Below are positions 8,359 through 11,387 of a DNA stretch of 11,387 nt, in pieces (the stretch's first letter is position 1; every line of letters starts with the position of its first letter). Location: the NCBI GenBank assembly GCA_000787465.1, contig JSYX01000840.1, forward strand, positions 1-11,387, given 5' to 3'. The notes under the pieces are model-generated. The model saw only the letters and a list, made by a program, of their open reading frames with translations. It ran no database searches and had not been told where the DNA came from. Both the position numbers and the translations under genes were made by a program. This DNA comes from Thermomucor indicae-seudaticae (taxonomy: Eukaryota; Mucoromycota; Mucoromycetes; Mucorales; Lichtheimiaceae).

Positions 8359-8577
8359 CTTCCGCTGCGTTGACGGAGTGCACTTGAGTGAACAAGGAGG
8401 AGTATTCCAATTCACGCGCATTAGCGTTGAAAGCCACTTCGCCCAAGGTCTTCATCAAGCTGGCCCAGAGGTCAGCTGAGGGTTTCCGGCGCCAGATGAG
8501 CTTCACAAGGTGCCAAGGCATAAGGGACTTGGTATGTTCCCTTGGCGCTAGGTTGACCTTGATTCCGAACCAAGTGC

Positions 8578-8654
8578 CTAGAGTACGAAAAGCGTAAGCA
8601 AAGTGCACGGCTTCAGAGTCTAGAAACGAAGCATTAAAGCAGACCAGAACATAC
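8578..8654 (-). other. Spliceosomal intron 2 (77 nt) of Merlin-like transposase
   Basis: Donor GTATGT directly after NTIEG, acceptor TACTCTAG. The join makes NTIEGTWFGIK, restoring the conserved IEG-x-W...K motif that follows the third catalytic residue. This is the strongest of the three splice calls. Confidence 0.9.
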
Positions 8655-9002
8655 CCTCAATAGTGTTTGTGGGCACGCCTTCCGCAGTCACAAACTCGAC
8701 CGAATAGTTAACAGTGTGGTGGTCATAGTTCTGACCCTTTAAACCACTCAAGCGATCGTAACATCTCCAACAATCGGTGTAGATACGGCTACCTGGTTTA
8801 ACGAAGTGTTGAATGACTTCCAGCAAGGTGTTCGCATCTCTTCTGTCCACGACCGCTAAGACAGTCTTCCGCTCCGGGGTGCGCTCCACTCCTCCGAGTA
8901 CCCAAACGCCCTCCACTCTGTGACCGACCTCATACTTCCTTTTGCCGAATTTACTTTCGTCTATTTCAACTACGATAGGCTGAGCGTTCTCGTCCACGCC
9001 AC

Positions 9003-9061
9003 CTACATGCGCGAAAATAATTGAGCGCCACACTTGAAATGATAACAAGGCAATGCATCAC
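9003..9061 (-). other. Spliceosomal intron 1 (59 nt) of Merlin-like transposase
   Basis: Donor GTGATG after ATGCAAATAG, acceptor GCATGTAG. The join gives EDMQIGGVDENAQPIVVEIDESKF, matching the usual IGG...VEIDESKFGKRKY layout of ISXO2 domains. It also reconciles two overlapping open frames. Confidence 0.85.
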
Positions 9062-9431
9062 CTATTTGCATGTCCTCCTGGCGAAGGTCACTCTCAATTA
9101 GAAACCGAAAATCCCTAATGATGTCAGAGATGGTTCCCCGGTGAACACGGGTCAACCGTTCGATAGCGGAAGTCTTGCACCCCGTCAAGTGGTACCAAAG
9201 AATCCGCAAAACCTTGTTTACTTCCAGTTTTCTACCACTGAAAAAAAGAATCGGTCCGGATGGATTCGCGCTTCCGGGTCGCACCTGGGAGGCAAGAACA
9301 AGAGGCACCGGTACACTGCCACATTAGGCCTTCTCTTTGGAAATGGTTCAGAGACATACGGTTCCCTTCAGGGCACAAACGCTCCTCATAAAAGACCTTG
9401 GCCCTTCTAAGGAAACTTGAAAATGATGTCG

Positions 9432-9596
9432 GATTAGGTGTCCATCCATTGGATTAATTGATCCATCGAAGCCATTGACCGCACGTATAAAGTCAAGCAA
9501 CCCTTCCACACAACCATGGAACCCACGCACATATGCATTGCAGAGATGAATGCGTCCATTGAATCCATGCATGCATCCATTCGGGGACAAGTACCA
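9432..9596. repeat. ATGGA/TCCAT-rich low-complexity stretch at the transposase start
   Basis: TCCAT and CCATT words recur on the plus strand (for example 9440-9450, 9461-9475, 9514-9518, 9555-9586), with a GCATGCATCCAT run at 9569-9580. On the minus strand they read as a Met/Asp-rich open frame (MDSMDAF, SMASMDQL) upstream of and across the proposed start. The repeat makes the true start codon ambiguous between 9475 and ATGs upstream such as 9568. Confidence 0.5.
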
Positions 9597-9929
9597 CTAT
9601 CCCTTGAAAGACTAGCTTTACTTACTCAATCGTTGCCCAAGGGCTCGCAGTAATCTGAAATATGTATTCGTCGTTACGGGTGTTACGGTAATTCGACATA
9701 CTGAAAGAAGGAGAAAAGAGGGAAGCAAATCAGGCACAACTTGCGGAATAAAAATTTTCAGGGACCAAAGCAGCATAGACGTGTCACTCGTGAGACTCGG
9801 ACCACAGACCGCAGGACACCGAAAAACGATATCCATGGCATTATATATCTTTCAGACGTGACTGACTAACTATGCTTCTTTGAGCATCGCAATTTTATAT
9901 AACGCCGCCATCAGAACAGACCATGCCCC
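9597..9929. other. Element interior upstream of the transposase, no gene
   Basis: About 330 bp between the transposase 5' region and the right terminal repeat. It would hold the transposase promoter if functional. No clear core promoter motif can be assigned; AT-rich words such as ATTATATATC near 9840 exist but are not diagnostic. Confidence 0.4.
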
Positions 9930-10099
9930 TTGTACTACCAAAAAGGTAATTTCAGAGTCCGACAATTTCGGAGTCTTTGTATATTCGGGTTCTCTGGGTA
10001 TGAAAATGGGGATCGGACTTAGAAAACCTTGTTCAACTCCGCGTCGCTGAGTCAGAATTCGCGATCAAAGGCCGGCTCATGAGTGTGTATATTAGACAT
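9930..10099. repeat. Right terminal inverted repeat (170 bp)
   Basis: Reverse-complement partner of 5564-5735, ending GGCTCATGAGTGTGTATATTAGACAT. Differences are spread along the length and concentrate where the left copy has an A/T palindrome. The divergence is clearly higher than that between the 100-bp repeats of the neighbouring unit. Confidence 0.9.
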
Positions 10100-10522
10100 G
10101 CTCCATGCTTTTTTCTAATACTAAAAACACATGAAGGATTGCTGCGCGCCGCAATAACGATGTTGCTAAGCCTTGTGTTTGTCAGAGGCAGGCTGCGCCG
10201 CAGGCAAAAGCGAATGCGCTAGTCTGATTGGTTGTGCGAAAGATGGTTACGACGCTACAAGCCGTGTCAGATGCGAAATTAGGCGAATCAATCAAATCAG
10301 ATCTGAGCAGCACAAGTCACATTTAGGAGTTCTTTTACTGAATATTGACACTTGCTCGGAGACCATCGTGGCTGCTTAGCACGCAATTTGGGCAATCCTG
10401 TGACTGTTATAGAAAAAATATAAATAGAGCACAGATAAGATGAGAATAAACGCAATTACGTATTCTTCCCTTGTACTACTTGTTTGGCCAGTGACTCGTT
10501 CAGCCAAAAGGTTTTAGAAGTT
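10100..10522. other. Spacer between the element and the tRNA gene
   Basis: Nothing supportable. An imperfect palindrome, ATTGCTGCGCGCCGCAAT, lies at 10138-10155. A 68-codon plus-strand open frame at 10173-10379 lacks any motif and has no ATG start. Confidence 0.4.
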
Positions 10523-10527
10523 AAAAA
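10523..10527 (-). terminator. RNA polymerase III terminator
   Basis: A run of five T on the minus strand, one base after the discriminator base of the tRNA, as expected for Pol III release. Confidence 0.8.
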
Positions 10528-10528
10528 G

Positions 10529-10601
10529 TGGAGAAGCCGCGCATCGATCGCGGTACCTCTCGCATGCTAAGCGAGCGCTCTACCATTTGAGCTACATCCC
10601 C
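10529..10601 (-). tRNA. tRNA-Ala (anticodon AGC)
   Basis: A 73-nt cloverleaf with no intron. Acceptor GGGGATG/CTTCTCC with the G3:U70 wobble that identifies tRNA-Ala and one U6-U67 mismatch; D arm GCTC...GAGC; anticodon arm CTCGC-TTAGCAT-GCGAG with AGC at 10568-10566; variable AGGTA; T arm CCGCG-ATCGATG-CGCGG fully paired; discriminator A. The internal A box is TAGCTCAAATGG and the B box is GATCGATGC. It decodes GCU (and GCC after inosine modification). CCA is not encoded, as usual in eukaryotes. Confidence 0.96.
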
Positions 10602-11387
10602 TTGCGCTTGTTTGACGCTCAGTGTTGTAGCTTGTCTGGCTGTGCCAAGACAAATCTGGCTAAACAGATTTCCCTCAGCAAATCCTGTTGAGCCAAGGTT
10701 TCCTTCCCGTAAAGATACAATCACCATGGATACTACTTTAACTTTGCACTGAAATGGCACGATACTACACCTTTTGGTCTTCTTTTCGACGATATTCTGT
10801 CAGGACGGTACCAAAAATGTCGGGAAGTTCTCAAGTCATCTTCCGTTTATTTCATTAGGCTTGTTTCAGATTAATCTTTCGTTCTATCTTTGGACCACTT
10901 CTGCAAGTTTCTATTGCCTTTGGACGTATCTCATTCGTGGATAACACTGATCTCAGTTAGAAAAGTTTTTCTAGCGACCTTTGATAGAGAAGATATAAAA
11001 GGACACAAAGATCGTTGAATAAAGAGGAGTTTTTTTTGGGAGATGGTTCCTGGAAATGGATTTGAATCGAAGCTCTGGTTTGAGCAGATTGCTCTTGTTG
11101 AAGCTTGACGCCTTTTATTGTTGCTAATGTTCTCTGTCTGACTCGTTACTATTCATACATCCCCACGAACGTACCTGTTTGTTTCGAACCTAAATTTTGT
11201 ACCTCTCAATAACGAACCTAAACACCGCACGTGTTATGTTTTTGACACACCATGTTGAGATTTCCGGCCTGAGCACCTCCACCTTTGGTTATTACTTAAG
11301 ATTGCGTCCTAACCCTGATTCGAACCCTCAACCTGGCTGAGAACACTTCTCGGTTGTACACTCTTTCTAGATATTTCCTTAATTCAC
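10602..11387. other. Region upstream of the tRNA, no supportable gene
   Basis: About 790 bp with no long open frame on either strand and no second RNA gene that folds. A GGTTCGAATC word on the minus strand near 11319-11328 resembles a tRNA B box, but its would-be T stem does not pair. Confidence 0.45.

Larger units (their letters stand above)
8141..9475 (-). pseudogene. IS1595/ISXO2-type (Merlin) transposase, three introns, two frameshifts
   Basis: A transposase with the ISXO2-like DDE domain. Exons: 9475-9062, 9002-8655, 8577-8359 and 8307-8141, about 380 codons. The likely start is MASMDQLIQWMDT at 9475. The frame then shifts by one to give FLRRAKVFYEERLCPEG and WQCTGASCSC (a cysteine-rich, zinc-ribbon-like part), and shifts again near 9285 to give VRPGSANP, FFSGRKLEVNKVLRILWYHL and a helical DNA-binding part. 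The catalytic domain is intact: D1 in VEIDESKFGKRKY (8959-8961), D2 in IYTDCWRCYDRL (8773-8775), E in NTIEG (8656-8658), followed across an intron by TWFGIK. The last exon encodes a Ser/acidic tail (SSSSDSDSGSEFIPSEDDE) before a TAA at 8141-8143. The two frameshifts suggest a recently dead copy, though sequencing indels are possible. No intron of usable size explains either shift. Confidence 0.85.
5564..10099. mobile_element. 4.5 kb Merlin/IS1595-like DNA transposon with long terminal inverted repeats
   Basis: Bounded by inverted repeats 5564-5735 and 9930-10099 and containing a minus-strand ISXO2-type transposase in its right half. Merlin elements are the eukaryotic relatives of bacterial IS1016/IS1595 and are known to have terminal inverted repeats. 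Assigning these ends to this transposase is an inference from position. No convincing target-site duplication is seen: left flank TCTGGCTA, right flank GCTCCATG. The left 2.4 kb has no recognisable gene and may be cargo, nested insertions or relict sequence. Confidence 0.65.

Noticed and set aside
8085..8597. Plus-strand frames at 8085-8279 and 8388-8597
   Set aside because: Antisense to well-supported exons of the Merlin-like transposase.
8141..9475. A bacterial insertion sequence (contamination or recent bacterial DNA)
   Set aside because: Three consensus introns inside the gene and a eukaryotic tRNA nearby show that it is a nuclear eukaryotic element.
11285..11375. Possible second tRNA or tRNA-derived SINE on the minus strand (GGTTCGAATC word)
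   Set aside because: The flanking bases cannot form a T stem, and no acceptor or anticodon arm can be built around it.

Overview
The window reads as nuclear DNA of a fungus, most likely an early-diverging one (Mucoromycota; Mucorales-like by family recognition from memory). It shows short spliceosomal introns (51 to 87 nt, donors such as GTATGT and GTAAGC, CTAAC-type branch sites), a eukaryotic tRNA-Ala(AGC) with a Pol III terminator, and a Tc1-type transposase of a style I associate with Mucorales. There is no sign of bacterial operons. Gene density is low, and nearly every recognisable gene is a decaying mobile-element gene or an unidentified broken gene.

Layout. (1) 2-1378, plus: Tc1/mariner-like DD34E transposase, open at the left edge and broken by one in-frame TAA. 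(2) 2288 to about 3034, minus: an unidentified gene with one convincing intron, a CxCPxC knuckle and two in-frame stops. (3) 3535-5554: a 2 kb unit bounded by 100-bp inverted repeats that differ at one position. It carries on the minus strand a multi-exon gene with two N-terminal C2H2 zinc fingers and a long unrecognised C-terminal part, broken by one TGA and one TAG. The inverted repeat includes the gene's last codons, so a second copy of that tail sits on the plus strand at the far end. (4) 5564-10099: a 4.5 kb element bounded by inverted repeats of about 170 bp, roughly 90% identical. Its right half carries an IS1595/ISXO2-type (Merlin superfamily) transposase on the minus strand, 9475-8141, with three introns, an intact D-D-E core, a Ser/acidic tail and two frameshifts near the N-terminus. 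Its left half, 5736-8140, has no gene I can support, but it holds an ATTGCAAT-rich patch and a striking 364-bp island with 14 CATG sites. (5) 10529-10601, minus: tRNA-Ala(AGC). The rest, to 11387, shows nothing supportable.

The main theme is nested or abutting mobile elements next to a tRNA gene. The left end of the 4.5 kb element begins only 10 bp after the end of the 2 kb inverted-repeat unit. The most likely place for something undescribed is the 2 kb unit: a zinc-finger gene of a family I do not recognise, enclosed by near-identical inverted repeats that reach into its coding sequence. All family assignments were made by eye, without database searches.
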